From assembly GCA_013213905.1 (NCBI GenBank), contig JABSSQ010000519.1, forward strand, positions 1 through 56,137: DNA of 56,137 bases, given 5' to 3'. The translations under genes and the position numbers were made by a program. The notes under the pieces were generated by a model. That model had not been told where the DNA came from. It did no database searches and saw only the letters and a program-made list of their open reading frames with translations. Of this stretch, positions 34,401 through 43,650 are shown one piece after another (position 1 is the first letter of the stretch; each line of letters begins with the position of its first letter). Origin of the DNA: Verrucomicrobiales bacterium (lineage in GTDB: Bacteria > Verrucomicrobiota > Verrucomicrobiia > Verrucomicrobiales > DEV007).

Positions 34401-37400
34401 GACCGGCAGTATTGCGCACACCTACACGGCACCGGGGCACTACACGGTGATTGTGCAGGTGCGGGACAACAGCAATCCCACCAATATTAACACGTCGACC
34501 ATGGTGGTGACGGTCAGTGATGCAGCGCCCAGTTCGGTGGCGAGCAAGGGAACCCAGATTCTTCTCGATGGAGCCAGCCGATTGGTCTGGACCGTGAACC
34601 CTGACAACAACACAGTGACCTCGATCAATGCGGATACGATGGCGAAGACGCATGAGGTGCCGGTGGGGGCGGATCCTCGAAGCATTGCGCAAGCTGCTAA
34701 TGGTGATCTGTGGGTGGCCTGCCTCGATGACGATCAGATTGATATTCTCAGTAGCACGAATGGAGCGCTGTTGAATACGATCAATCTTCCGATTGGATCT
34801 CGTCCACACGACGTGGTGTTCAACAGTGGTGGGGTCTACGCCTACGTAACGCTGAAAGGAAGTGGGAAAGTCGCTCGAATCGATCCCGTGACTCGTCAGA
34901 TCGATGCCACGCTTGATGCGGGGTCGACGCCCACGGCGCTGGCGGTCTCAGCGAGCGGAGACAAGCTTCTCGTGAATCGATTCATCTCTCCCGACAGTAG
35001 CGGAGAGGTTAGATCTTTTGACAATGCAAGTAACGGGTCCTTTGGGCTGGAGCAGATGGTGAGCCTGCAGGAAGACACCACCTCATCAGACACCGGCGAG
35101 AGCGCCCGGGGACTTCCCAACTACCTCGCGGATGTGGCGATCGATCATGCCAATGGCTACGCCTACGTCACTGCGAAGCAGGACAACATTGCCCGTGGGG
35201 AATTTCGGGATGGCCTATCTTTGACTCACGATTCCACAGTGCGGGCCATCCTTTCGAAGATCGATCTCGCGACCAATACGGAAGTCTTCTCCGAGCGCGT
35301 CGATATCGATGATGCGTCTCAGCCTTCCGCCCTGTTGTTTGCGCCGCTCGGAGATTATCTCTTTGTCGCGATCCAGGGCAATAACGAGGTCCAGATCATG
35401 GACACGTTTAATGGTGGTTTTGTGGCGACTCTTTCGACGGGGCTAGCTCCTCAGGGAATGGCTTTCGACCCGGTTAACAATCAGCTCTTTGTGAAGAACT
35501 TGAATGATCGCTCGGTCACGGTTCACGACCTGACGAGCGGCCTCCAGAAAGGGCAGTTTAATAACTCAGCGGTGGCTACCGTTTCGACCGTGGCCAATGA
35601 AGTGTTTGCAGCAGACGTGCTTCTTGGGAAACAGGTCTTCTACAATGCGGCGGACGAGCGCATGGCGTTTGAGGGGTATCTCAGCTGTGCGGCCTGTCAC
35701 CAGGATGGTGATCACGATGGCCGGACCTGGGACTTCACTGATCGCGGGGAGGGCCTGCGGAATACGACGAACTTGCGGGGGCGCGCGGGAATGGCGCACG
35801 GTAACGTGCACTGGAGTGCCAACTTCGATGAGATCCAGGATTTTGAACTGGATATCGTGAACGGTTTTGGTGGAGATGGTTTCACCGCAGAAGGCCCCAA
35901 CCCGTCCTTGGGCGCTCCCAATGCCGGTCGCAGTGTGGAACTCGACGCACTGGCTGCTTACGTCACTTCGCTAGGGAACGACTCGGTCGAGAAAAGTCCT
36001 CACCGGGATCTCGATGGCACGCTCTCGGATGCGGCCGCGATCGGGAAACAGCTTTTTGAAGGAACCATCGTGCCAGCGTCCGGCACCGCACTCAATTGTG
36101 TGACCTGTCACGATCCCAATTCTGGTTATACCGACAGTGTGGTGGGCGACGGCACCGCAGCGCTGCATGATGTGGGAACCTTGAAGGCTTCTTCTGGTGA
36201 GCGACTGGGCGGTGGGGGTTCTTCTCTCCTTGGTATCGATACGCCGACCTTGATGGGACTGCACGCGTCGGCACCGTATTTGCACGACGGAAGTGCAGCC
36301 ACATTGTCGGAGGTGTTTGACCAGTTTGATAGTGCGGCCAACCTTGGGGAAGATGGTGTGGCCCATGATCTCTCCGCGACTGGCTACAACTTGACGGCAG
36401 GGGAGAAAGACGACTTGATTGCTTTCCTCCTGCAGATTGATGGAGGTGCCGATGTGACGCCGCCGGCGATTCCATCTGGATTGCTTTCCAACGCAGGCGA
36501 TGCCTCGGTTTCTCTGGGTTGGGGCGACAATACCGAAAGCGACTTCGCGAGTTTCAATGTCTACCGCTCGCAGTCTCCGGGCACCTATGGTGCGGCCCTC
36601 GCGACCGGCTTGACGAGCAGTGACTACATTGATTTTACGGCGCTCAACGGCGTGACTTATTACTATGCCGTGACGGCAGTTGATTCGCTGGGCAATGAGT
36701 CGGAGATCGTGAACGAAACCAGCGCGACGCCAACCAGTCCGAATCCGGCGATTCGGGTGACGGAATACTACCTGACCACGGGTGACTTCAGTGGTACGAC
36801 TACGACAGTCACACTCGATCAAGCACTGGCGGACGATTACTTCATTCTCGTTCGAGGATCACGAACCGGGGATGGTTCCTCTAATCCAAACAACGACTAC
36901 GTCCGTGTCGTATCGGTGCCTGGCAGCAAGGGAGATCTAGCGGACTCCGGAAGCAGCACCTTGATTGGGCTGCAGCGTGATGTGGCGGACCATGATTGGG
37001 AAGGGGTTGTTACGGTAGTGGAATGTCAAAACTCACAGAGCCCGGCGGGCTTTGCTCTCGTCGATGCGGTGGAGACCTCAATGACCGGTACCTCTGGCAC
37101 CGATAGCGGAGCGGCCTGGAGTGATATCAATCAGGTGGTTCTTTTCGGTGGGTATCGTGGCGGTGGCGTGGAAATGTCGGGCATGCCAACCAATCGCAAG
37201 CAGGGAACGGGTTGTTACACTCGTCTCTATCCGAGTGGCAGCAACACGCTGAACTGGGTGAGGAATGCCGGTGGTGAAACGATGTTCGACGCAACCATGA
37301 CGACCTTCGTGGTCGAGTGGGGCAGCGAGTGGAACATACAGAGAGTCAATGTGGCAGGAAACAACGGCGGCGGCGGCGCTGATGTCGCGGGCGAATACAC

Positions 37401-37869
37401 CACGGCCGCCATCAGCCCGGTGGTACGAGCCAACACCTGGGTGTGGGGAACAGGGACTCGCATTGATTCCGGGATTGGAGATTGTGCGGAATCCTGCTTG
37501 ATCACCCTTGGTGACGGTGTCGTCGAAAACGTGACCGAGTCGACCGTAGCCGTGGGATCCGAGTATACTGATGCCTATGACTTTGACGTCTACACTCTGA
37601 CGCACGCGGATCTGAATGTGGATCATCGTTTCAAAGCAGATGGGGATTCCACTGTGCTGGACTTGCCGGTGACGGTGGATGCCACTTCTTCTGGAGCACG
37701 ATTCGGATGGAGCTACAACGGGTGTAATGGAACGGGATCCGCCTTCCCGCGTCCTCGGATGTGGGCGCGATACACGGATGATTCTACGGTGACGGTCAGT
37801 CGGGGTTACGATGGGCAGAACTTCCCGGCGTGGGTGCAGGGGATTGACCTGTCAGAACTGAATCAGTGA
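31432..37869 (+). CDS. Giant secreted propeller/di-haem cytochrome c peroxidase protein A (2145 aa)
   Basis: A signal peptide (MFRSKPSLGLVIFFTMLSFS) precedes two LamG/concanavalin-like domains (about 25-245 and 255-475). LVIVD-type propeller repeats follow (QVWDISDPANPV, TYDISDPSNPVF; about 490-800), then an SbsA-like Ig domain (827-931), a PKD domain (940-1028, YNWTFGDG), a YVTN beta-propeller (1035-1376), and a MauG/cytochrome c peroxidase module (about 1390-1673). That module has two CxxCH haem sites: C1419-AA-CH and C1556-VT-CH, with PYLHDGSAAT. An FN3 domain (1675-1770) and an unknown C-terminal region (1772-2145) end the protein. It probably acts outside the cytoplasm in redox chemistry or oxidation of a surface polymer. 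The partner is unknown. From residue 492 on, it is homologous to the next giant protein. Confidence 0.9.
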   Translation: MFRSKPSLGLVIFFTMLSFSCHVFADRIQHLDAVQAASVIGNPVTQWTDLSGFDNHATPSSGGDVTFPGTTTFGSGLDGLDFAPTKSTLALFSSTDSDVWLDQTAGNGFTVLIAYKVNSVVDDWNDLLGNSSSVNSGFHMRMSRGGSMRASLGGTTTIISGQSAAAGDTVVFTFRYDPATSQMRLWDSLNQIETFGTVAPGDFSNGSPVRVGATTANVRFSDVLVGEIMVHDTALSNEAIELLEEHLVSKWDTVGAPLIHLTSSDPESVQGDPVTAWEDQSGNAYDAVAGVGTVGFPGATQFSNGNDALDFGSVRNSLNIATAADSDAWLDQTSGNGFSVFVAFKTESLNTSNWNDLIGNTSGVASGFGLRYNQTGTMQAYLGGNSINVAADPVVAGDEVVYSLHYDPVASEYRFWNSKTETEAVVSLAPGDFSNGAPVSLGTTNSGGRYFNGLIGEVRVYDSALSADKVQEVRDQLIDRWAPSALPPPPPGPGFPNVTQTLGNTLGQFKADPIDDNVRVVVLDYVNGYLLMDTRGLEADGMGHAQQVWDISDPANPVEVHRIGAIRGMHKSTRFLPDYRVNHAGDDFYNVRDMLDIRKQNPPGLALSDVGTRGAYLLPYQYLVEGTTGAIQITDTRIGTTPLSSSSAHGFEGQTIPIGNLLIVAGIRGQGSRAVATYDISDPSNPVFLDVIASNDPVWNETEPPYEAQIWKNFIVLPNVAGSDDCAFIDFSDPTDLQYVTKISDLPGRTRYAQMQDDHMFLGFGKYDMSPLLTGGDPLLVDTFFQDSEYLLPLGNLLVSAENSEQGTIEGQPTGQTKIIAHQAAPDTNPPTVAYHSPAAGATGQAVTTRVGLLIHEVLDYATINETTFRVFPDAGGADVPGTFTVMDKDVVTFTPDAPLAENTTYRVQLEADGIKDVSGNGMAAFSYTFATVGPGGADPVMITEVNNSTYPAPVNGSTTLTATAQGGGGTLEYNWTFGDGTASTGWSTSTGSIAHTYTAPGHYTVIVQVRDNSNPTNINTSTMVVTVSDAAPSSVASKGTQILLDGASRLVWTVNPDNNTVTSINADTMAKTHEVPVGADPRSIAQAANGDLWVACLDDDQIDILSSTNGALLNTINLPIGSRPHDVVFNSGGVYAYVTLKGSGKVARIDPVTRQIDATLDAGSTPTALAVSASGDKLLVNRFISPDSSGEVRSFDNASNGSFGLEQMVSLQEDTTSSDTGESARGLPNYLADVAIDHANGYAYVTAKQDNIARGEFRDGLSLTHDSTVRAILSKIDLATNTEVFSERVDIDDASQPSALLFAPLGDYLFVAIQGNNEVQIMDTFNGGFVATLSTGLAPQGMAFDPVNNQLFVKNLNDRSVTVHDLTSGLQKGQFNNSAVATVSTVANEVFAADVLLGKQVFYNAADERMAFEGYLSCAACHQDGDHDGRTWDFTDRGEGLRNTTNLRGRAGMAHGNVHWSANFDEIQDFELDIVNGFGGDGFTAEGPNPSLGAPNAGRSVELDALAAYVTSLGNDSVEKSPHRDLDGTLSDAAAIGKQLFEGTIVPASGTALNCVTCHDPNSGYTDSVVGDGTAALHDVGTLKASSGERLGGGGSSLLGIDTPTLMGLHASAPYLHDGSAATLSEVFDQFDSAANLGEDGVAHDLSATGYNLTAGEKDDLIAFLLQIDGGADVTPPAIPSGLLSNAGDASVSLGWGDNTESDFASFNVYRSQSPGTYGAALATGLTSSDYIDFTALNGVTYYYAVTAVDSLGNESEIVNETSATPTSPNPAIRVTEYYLTTGDFSGTTTTVTLDQALADDYFILVRGSRTGDGSSNPNNDYVRVVSVPGSKGDLADSGSSTLIGLQRDVADHDWEGVVTVVECQNSQSPAGFALVDAVETSMTGTSGTDSGAAWSDINQVVLFGGYRGGGVEMSGMPTNRKQGTGCYTRLYPSGSNTLNWVRNAGGETMFDATMTTFVVEWGSEWNIQRVNVAGNNGGGGADVAGEYTTAAISPVVRANTWVWGTGTRIDSGIGDCAESCLITLGDGVVENVTESTVAVGSEYTDAYDFDVYTLTHADLNVDHRFKADGDSTVLDLPVTVDATSSGARFGWSYNGCNGTGSAFPRPRMWARYTDDSTVTVSRGYDGQNFPAWVQGIDLSELNQ
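32905..37869 (+). repeat. Large direct duplication, copy 1 (partner 38668-43617)
   Basis: The segment encoding residues 492-2145 of protein A is homologous throughout to residues 162-1810 of protein B. Many stretches are identical at protein level, such as FNVYR, TYYYAVTAVD and RVTEYYLTTGDFSGT. Silent differences are frequent, so the duplication is not recent. Confidence 0.9.
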
Positions 37870-38184
37870 CCGATTGATTGGTGCGCGGTCTATTTCGCAT
37901 ATGATATCGAAAGCGCCCTGCTACAAAGCAGGGGGGGAGCTTTCGCTCTTTCTCGGATTTCGGCATGAATGTCCAAAAGTCCTAAAGATATGTCCAATTC
38001 TGCAAGCCTGGCGGGTTGCAGTTAAGGCATCTTATCGTCTTCAGCTTTTTTAGGCACTGTCGAAATCCCCATTTCACATGTTGTCGATCCGCACCCGCAA
38101 AATGTGCGCGGTTCGTGGATTGGTTAAGGTGTCAGGAGAAGGCTGTTGTGAACGCCACCTTCAATCCAACCCCCAAAAAACCTC
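37870..38184 (+). promoter_or_regulatory. Intergenic region with hairpin, operator repeats and leader of the 1810-aa gene
   Basis: This 315-bp gap holds no credible gene. A two-part stem (GAAAGC/GCTTTC enclosing CCCTGCT/AGCAGGG, 37909-37944) follows the stop of protein A and may terminate it, though the trailing U-tract is weak (GCTCTTTCTC). TGTCCAAAAG (37970) and TGTCCAATTC (37991) are direct repeats 21 bp apart, and CATCTTAT lies at 38028. All three match the region before protein A. The remaining about 150 nt are a leader that ends in a C/A-rich stretch before the ATG, as in the first copy. Confidence 0.65.
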
Positions 38185-41100
38185 ATGTGTGTTCAACCGA
38201 AGAAAGGTTTCCTTGTCGCTACAATCTTATCCACTCTATTTGCCGCGGTTGTTGGCGCCGCCCCCATTGGCAAAAAGATCGTCCTGAAGAACGTTGAGAA
38301 CGGCAAATACGTAACAGCCGATGCGGCGAGCGCCGATCGGCTGGAAGCGAGATTGGATACTGCGGATACCGACCGGGAGGAGTTTCTCGTCGAAGATGTG
38401 GGAGGTGGGGCCATACTGCTGAAGTCGGTAGCCACTGGCAATTACGTGCGGGTTGATACGAGTAGTCGGGACCGATGCTATGCCGTTGGAACCTCAGCCT
38501 CCGATACAGCGGCGCAGTTTCAATGGACTGAGTTCAGTGCGGGAGTGGTGCGGTTGCAGAGTCTAACGACGATGGAATTTGTGAGGATCGCGGGAGCAGC
38601 GAACACCTTAAGAGCCAATTCATCGAGTACCGGAACGAATACCCAATTTGAGTGGGAGATTTCCGGGGGGCCAGGTTTTCCCAATGTGACGCAAACCTCA
38701 GGAGCGATGCTGTCTGACTTCCGAACAGACCCGGTCGATGATGAGCTCCGCACGGTAGTCATCGATTATATTGACGGCTATCTCTACATGGACACCCGGT
38801 TCCTCGCGACCGGTGACTCGGGGCATACTCTGCAGACCTGGGATATTTCTGATCCGGTCAATCCGGTTGAAGTGGCGCGAGTTGGAGGGGAGAGAGGCAT
38901 GCACAAGTCGACCCGGTTCTTGCCTGACCACCGGGTCAACAATCAAGGAGACAAATTCTACAATGTCAGCGACATGCTCAATATCGTGCCGGAGAATCCG
39001 GCGGGGTACAACGTATCCTCGAAAGGAACTCGAGGCGCCTATCTGCTGCCCTATGAATACTTCAGCGGAAATGCGGGCAATACCATCGATATTGTTGATA
39101 CGCGGATCAGTACGAGTCCCGTCGCTTCGGTGTCGAGTCACGGGTTTGAGGGGCAGACTATTCCCATTGGGAATCTTCTGATTGTTACATCAATCAGGGG
39201 CAGTGGTGTTCGAGGTGTCGCCACCTATGATATCAGTAATCCTGCGGCACCGGTGATGTTGGATGTCATTGCGCCAAACGATCCCTTGTGGTCGGAGAAC
39301 GGCTCGGCCTACGAATCCTTCGTTTGGAAGAACTTCATCGTCTTGCCGAATGTGCAGGGAACGGATGATGTCGAGTTTGTCGATTTTTCGGATCCGACGG
39401 ACCTCAAGATTGTGACCAAGACCGGCGCTCTCCCGGGGATCACCCGCTACGCGCAGTTCCAGGACAATCACATGTTTCTCGGATGGGGTAAGTATGATCT
39501 AACTCCGGTCGAGAGTGGTAATCCGCCCACGCTTGTCGGCACCTACGAACAGGCGGGAGAATACATGCTTCCTTTAGGTAACCTCCTCGTTTGTGCTGAG
39601 AACACGCACCAGGGCCGACCCTACGGCTCCAGGATTTTTGCTCATCAAGCGGCTCCTGACACCAACCCGCCGACGGTTGCCTATCACAGCCCTGCAGCCG
39701 GGGCGACCAATCAGGCCGTCACCTCCCGAGTTGGTATTGTCATCCACGAAACCTTGGACTACGCCACCATCAATCCAACGACGTTTCGGGTCTTTCCGGT
39801 GGGCGGGGGCGCGGATTTGACAGGCACGTTGAATGCCATGGATAAGGATGTCCTCACTTTTACACCGGACGTCGATCTCGAGGAGGGAACCACTTATCGT
39901 GTTCTGCTTGAAGCCGGGGGGATCAAGGATGCCGCGGGTAATGGCATTGCCGAGTTTTCTTTCGACTTCACCACGGCAGGTGCCGGAAGCGCTCCTCCGA
40001 TTTTGATCACGGATGTATCGAATTCCTCTTATCCGGCTCCCGTTGGGGGCTCGACGAACCTGTCGGTAGTGGCGACGGGAGGACAGGGGGCCTTGTCCTA
40101 CAGCTGGGATTTTGGCGACGGAAGCCCGGCTACCGGATTCTCGACGTCGAGCCAAGCGAGCCACACTTATGCTTCGGCAGGGCATTACACCGCCCGGGTT
40201 CAGGTTCGGGACAGCAGTGCGCCGCCGCAGATCAGCACCGAGACGATCGTGGTCACGGCAACCACGGTGCCGTCCGGGCCACTTTCTACCAAGGGTACTC
40301 AAATCTTGGTGGATGAATCGAGTCGCCTCGTCTGGTGTGTGAACCCTGACAACAACACGGTGACTGCGATGAATGCGGACACGCTGACCAAAGCGCTCGA
40401 GGTGTCGGTGGGTAAGGACCCTCGCAGTATCGCGCAGGCTTCTAACGGCGATCTCTGGGTGACTTGCCTGGATGACGATCGCATCGACATCCTCGACGGC
40501 ACGTCCGGAGCCGTGCTCAACTCGATTGATCTGCATCGAGGATCCCGACCACACGATGTCGTTTTCAATAGTGCCAAAACCTATGCCTACGTCTCTCTCA
40601 AAGGGAGCGGGAAAGTGGTGCGGATTGACCCGGTGACGAGATTGGTCGATGCCACCCTCGATGCGGGAGCGACACCCACCGCTGTTGCTGTTTCATCCGG
40701 AGGAGATCAACTCCTGGTCAACCGTTTCATCTCGCCGGACACCAGCGGTGAAGTGCGTTCCTTTGACAACGCCGGTAATGGATCCATTGCGTTGGATCAA
40801 ACCATGACCCTGGCCATCGATACGGTATCGGAAGATTCCGGTGATGGCGGTCGCGGGCTGCCGAACTACCTCGCCGACATCGCGATTGATCCCGGGAACG
40901 ACTTTGCTTACGTGACCTCCAAACAGGACAACATCGCCCGCGGACAGTTCAGGGACGGCCTGCCATTGACTCACGACACCAGTGTTCGTGCGATTCTCTC
41001 CAAGATCGATCTTTCGACCCATACGGAAGTGTTCTCAGCACGAATCGATATCGATGATGCTTCTCAACCTTCTGCTCTTTTGTTCTCTCCCTTAGGCGAT

Positions 41101-43617
41101 TACCTGTTCGTCGCGATCCAGGGCAACAACGAGGTCAAAGTGCTGGATGCGTTCAACGGCAATATTGTGGTGACGCTTCCCGCGGGTTTGGCTCCTCAGG
41201 GGCTCGCTTTCGATGCGGTGACGAATCAACTTTTCGTTAAGAACTTGATGGATCGAACCGTGGTGGTACACGACTTGAGCCAGGGACTCCAGGAAGGCAA
41301 GTTTGGACAGCCGCCGGTGGCGACGATCGCCACCGTGGCCACGGAGACGATGACGGCTGAGGTCCTGCTCGGGAAGCAGGTTTTCTACAATGCGGCCGAT
41401 GAACGCATGAGCTTCGAGGGATATTTGAGTTGTGCCGCTTGTCACCAGGACGGGGATCATGATGGTCGCACCTGGGACTTCACCGATCGCGGAGAGGGCT
41501 TGCGCAACACGAGTAACTTGCGCGGACGTGCCGGAATGGGGCACGGCAATGTGCACTGGAGTGCGAACTTCGATGAGATTCAGGACTTTGAACTGGATAT
41601 CGTGGGAGGCTTTGGTGGAAACGGATTCATCAGCTCAGGCGGTCCCAATCCTTCCCTGGGTGCACCGAATGCAGGGCGCAGTGTCGAGCTGGATGCTCTG
41701 GCTGCCTACGTCACCTCCCTCGGGCTGGAGTCGATTGAAATTAGTCCGCATCGCAATGGAGATGGCACACTGACAGCCGAAGCCGCGATGGGTAAGCAAC
41801 TCTTCGAGGGAACCGTGATTCCCGCCTCGGGAACCGCGCTCAGTTGTGTGACGTGTCATGATCCAGCCACGGCCTTCACTGATAGCGTGGTCGGGGACGG
41901 GACGGGCGCTTTGCATGACGTTGGAACGATCAAGGCTTCATCGGGTGCGCGTCTTGGCGGCGGGGCTTCTTCTCTCTCCGGAATCGATACGCCGACTTTG
42001 CTGGGCTTGCATGCTTCGGAGCCGTATCTGCATGATGGCAGCGCCGTGACGATTGCGGGCGTCTTTGATCAGTTTGACAGTGGAGCGGCTCTTGGACAGG
42101 ACGGATCTGCTCACGATCTTTCGGTAACCGGTTACAACCTCACGGCAAGTGAGAAGGATGATCTAATTGCTTATCTGATGCAGATTGATGGCAGTCCTGA
42201 TGTGACTGCGCCTTTGGAACCTTCCGGCTTGCTTTCGTCGGCAGGGAACAATTCGGTCAGTTTGAATTGGGATGACAATACGGAGAGCGATTTTGCCAGC
42301 TACAATGTCTATCGTTACTTAACGCCTGGTGATTTTAGTTCGGCGTTGGTGACAGGATTGACGAGCAGTGACTATATCGATTTCACGGCGCTCAATGGAG
42401 TCACCTATTACTACGCCGTCACAGCAGTGGATGCGCTGGGCAATGAATCGGTCATTGTGAACGAGACCAGTGCCACGCCTTTCAATTCTAATCCGTCGAT
42501 TCGAGTGACGGAGTATTACCTTACGACGGGGGATTTCAGTGGCACGACCGCGACAGTGACGCTGGACCAAGCCCTGGCCGATGATTACTTCATTCTCGTG
42601 CGAGGGTCACGGGCAGGGAATAATTCGTCATTTCCCAACAATGACTATGCTCGAATCGTATCGGTTCCAGGCGGCAAGGGAGATTTGGCCGATTCTGGTA
42701 GTAGCGTTTCCGTGGGCTTGCAGCGTGCAGTGGCGGATGTTGACTGGGAAGGGGTGGTCACCGTGGTGGAATGCCAGAACGCCTCGAGTCCGGGTGGGTT
42801 CACTCTGGTAGATGCGTTGGAGACGTCGATGACCAGCACGAATGGCACGGATAGCAGTGCTGCCTGGGGAGATATTAATCAGGTGGTTCTGTTTGGGGGG
42901 TATCGAGGTGGTGGTGTCGAAATGTCAGGCAGTCCCACCAACCGAAAACAAGGGACCGGCTGTTACACCCGCGTCTATCCGAGTGGCAGCAATACGCTGA
43001 ATTGGACCAGAGATGCTGGGGGAGAAATCATGTTTGATGCGACCATGACCACCTTTGTGGTGGAGTGGGGCAGTGAATGGACTGTGCAGCATGTGAATGT
43101 GGCCGGAAACAGCGGCGGTGACGGAGCGGATGTGGCGGGTGAATATACGACCGCTGCGATCAATCCGGTGGCGCGTGCGAATACCTGGGTTTGGGGCACA
43201 GGAACACGGATCGATTCCGGGACGGGGGATTGTGCCGAGGCTTGTCTCATCGCTCTGGGAGACGGGGTTGCTCAGAACGCGACCGAATCGACGGTGGCGG
43301 TGGGATCGGAGTATACGGACGCATATGATTTTGATGTCTACACGCTGACTCATGCCGACCTCAATGTGGATCATCGTTTCAAAGGTGATGGTGATTCTGC
43401 TATCTCGGATTTGCCGGTGACGGTGGACTCGGCTGCGGCAGGTGCCCGTTTTGGTTGGGTTTATAATGGCAGCAACCGAACCAATAGCGGATTCCCTCGA
43501 CCAAGAATGTGGGCGCGCTATACGGATGGGGCGACGGTCACCATCAGCCGGGGCCGAAGTGGACAAACTTTTCCGGCCTGGGTACAGGGAATCGACCTTT
43601 CAGGATTGAATAATTGA
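38185..43617 (+). CDS. Giant secreted propeller/di-haem cytochrome c peroxidase protein B (1810 aa)
   Basis: This paralogue of the preceding gene has a signal peptide (about 1-26, KKGFLVATILSTLFAAVVGA). A fascin-like beta-trefoil comes next (about 28-158: GKKIVLKNVENGKYVTADAA, LKSVATGNYVRVD, LQSLTTMEFVRI) instead of LamG domains. From residue 162 the domain order is the same: LVIVD propeller, SbsA-like Ig, PKD (YSWDFGDG), YVTN propeller, cytochrome c peroxidase with two CxxCH sites (C1083-AACH and C1221-VTCH) and PYLHDGSAVT, FN3, and the unknown C-terminal region. The trefoil may bind carbohydrate or another ligand. The shared operator repeats suggest co-regulation with protein A. Confidence 0.9.
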   Translation: MCVQPKKGFLVATILSTLFAAVVGAAPIGKKIVLKNVENGKYVTADAASADRLEARLDTADTDREEFLVEDVGGGAILLKSVATGNYVRVDTSSRDRCYAVGTSASDTAAQFQWTEFSAGVVRLQSLTTMEFVRIAGAANTLRANSSSTGTNTQFEWEISGGPGFPNVTQTSGAMLSDFRTDPVDDELRTVVIDYIDGYLYMDTRFLATGDSGHTLQTWDISDPVNPVEVARVGGERGMHKSTRFLPDHRVNNQGDKFYNVSDMLNIVPENPAGYNVSSKGTRGAYLLPYEYFSGNAGNTIDIVDTRISTSPVASVSSHGFEGQTIPIGNLLIVTSIRGSGVRGVATYDISNPAAPVMLDVIAPNDPLWSENGSAYESFVWKNFIVLPNVQGTDDVEFVDFSDPTDLKIVTKTGALPGITRYAQFQDNHMFLGWGKYDLTPVESGNPPTLVGTYEQAGEYMLPLGNLLVCAENTHQGRPYGSRIFAHQAAPDTNPPTVAYHSPAAGATNQAVTSRVGIVIHETLDYATINPTTFRVFPVGGGADLTGTLNAMDKDVLTFTPDVDLEEGTTYRVLLEAGGIKDAAGNGIAEFSFDFTTAGAGSAPPILITDVSNSSYPAPVGGSTNLSVVATGGQGALSYSWDFGDGSPATGFSTSSQASHTYASAGHYTARVQVRDSSAPPQISTETIVVTATTVPSGPLSTKGTQILVDESSRLVWCVNPDNNTVTAMNADTLTKALEVSVGKDPRSIAQASNGDLWVTCLDDDRIDILDGTSGAVLNSIDLHRGSRPHDVVFNSAKTYAYVSLKGSGKVVRIDPVTRLVDATLDAGATPTAVAVSSGGDQLLVNRFISPDTSGEVRSFDNAGNGSIALDQTMTLAIDTVSEDSGDGGRGLPNYLADIAIDPGNDFAYVTSKQDNIARGQFRDGLPLTHDTSVRAILSKIDLSTHTEVFSARIDIDDASQPSALLFSPLGDYLFVAIQGNNEVKVLDAFNGNIVVTLPAGLAPQGLAFDAVTNQLFVKNLMDRTVVVHDLSQGLQEGKFGQPPVATIATVATETMTAEVLLGKQVFYNAADERMSFEGYLSCAACHQDGDHDGRTWDFTDRGEGLRNTSNLRGRAGMGHGNVHWSANFDEIQDFELDIVGGFGGNGFISSGGPNPSLGAPNAGRSVELDALAAYVTSLGLESIEISPHRNGDGTLTAEAAMGKQLFEGTVIPASGTALSCVTCHDPATAFTDSVVGDGTGALHDVGTIKASSGARLGGGASSLSGIDTPTLLGLHASEPYLHDGSAVTIAGVFDQFDSGAALGQDGSAHDLSVTGYNLTASEKDDLIAYLMQIDGSPDVTAPLEPSGLLSSAGNNSVSLNWDDNTESDFASYNVYRYLTPGDFSSALVTGLTSSDYIDFTALNGVTYYYAVTAVDALGNESVIVNETSATPFNSNPSIRVTEYYLTTGDFSGTTATVTLDQALADDYFILVRGSRAGNNSSFPNNDYARIVSVPGGKGDLADSGSSVSVGLQRAVADVDWEGVVTVVECQNASSPGGFTLVDALETSMTSTNGTDSSAAWGDINQVVLFGGYRGGGVEMSGSPTNRKQGTGCYTRVYPSGSNTLNWTRDAGGEIMFDATMTTFVVEWGSEWTVQHVNVAGNSGGDGADVAGEYTTAAINPVARANTWVWGTGTRIDSGTGDCAEACLIALGDGVAQNATESTVAVGSEYTDAYDFDVYTLTHADLNVDHRFKGDGDSAISDLPVTVDSAAAGARFGWVYNGSNRTNSGFPRPRMWARYTDGATVTISRGRSGQTFPAWVQGIDLSGLNN

Positions 43618-43650
43618 ATAGATCCGTAATAATCGGGCCGATTCATCTGA

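Noticed and set aside
33841-34809. A 322-codon antisense frame within the first giant propeller gene, with a matching one at 39574-40554 in the paralogue
   Set aside because: The pair is a consequence of the duplicated sense sequence. The translations are Arg/His-rich without domains.
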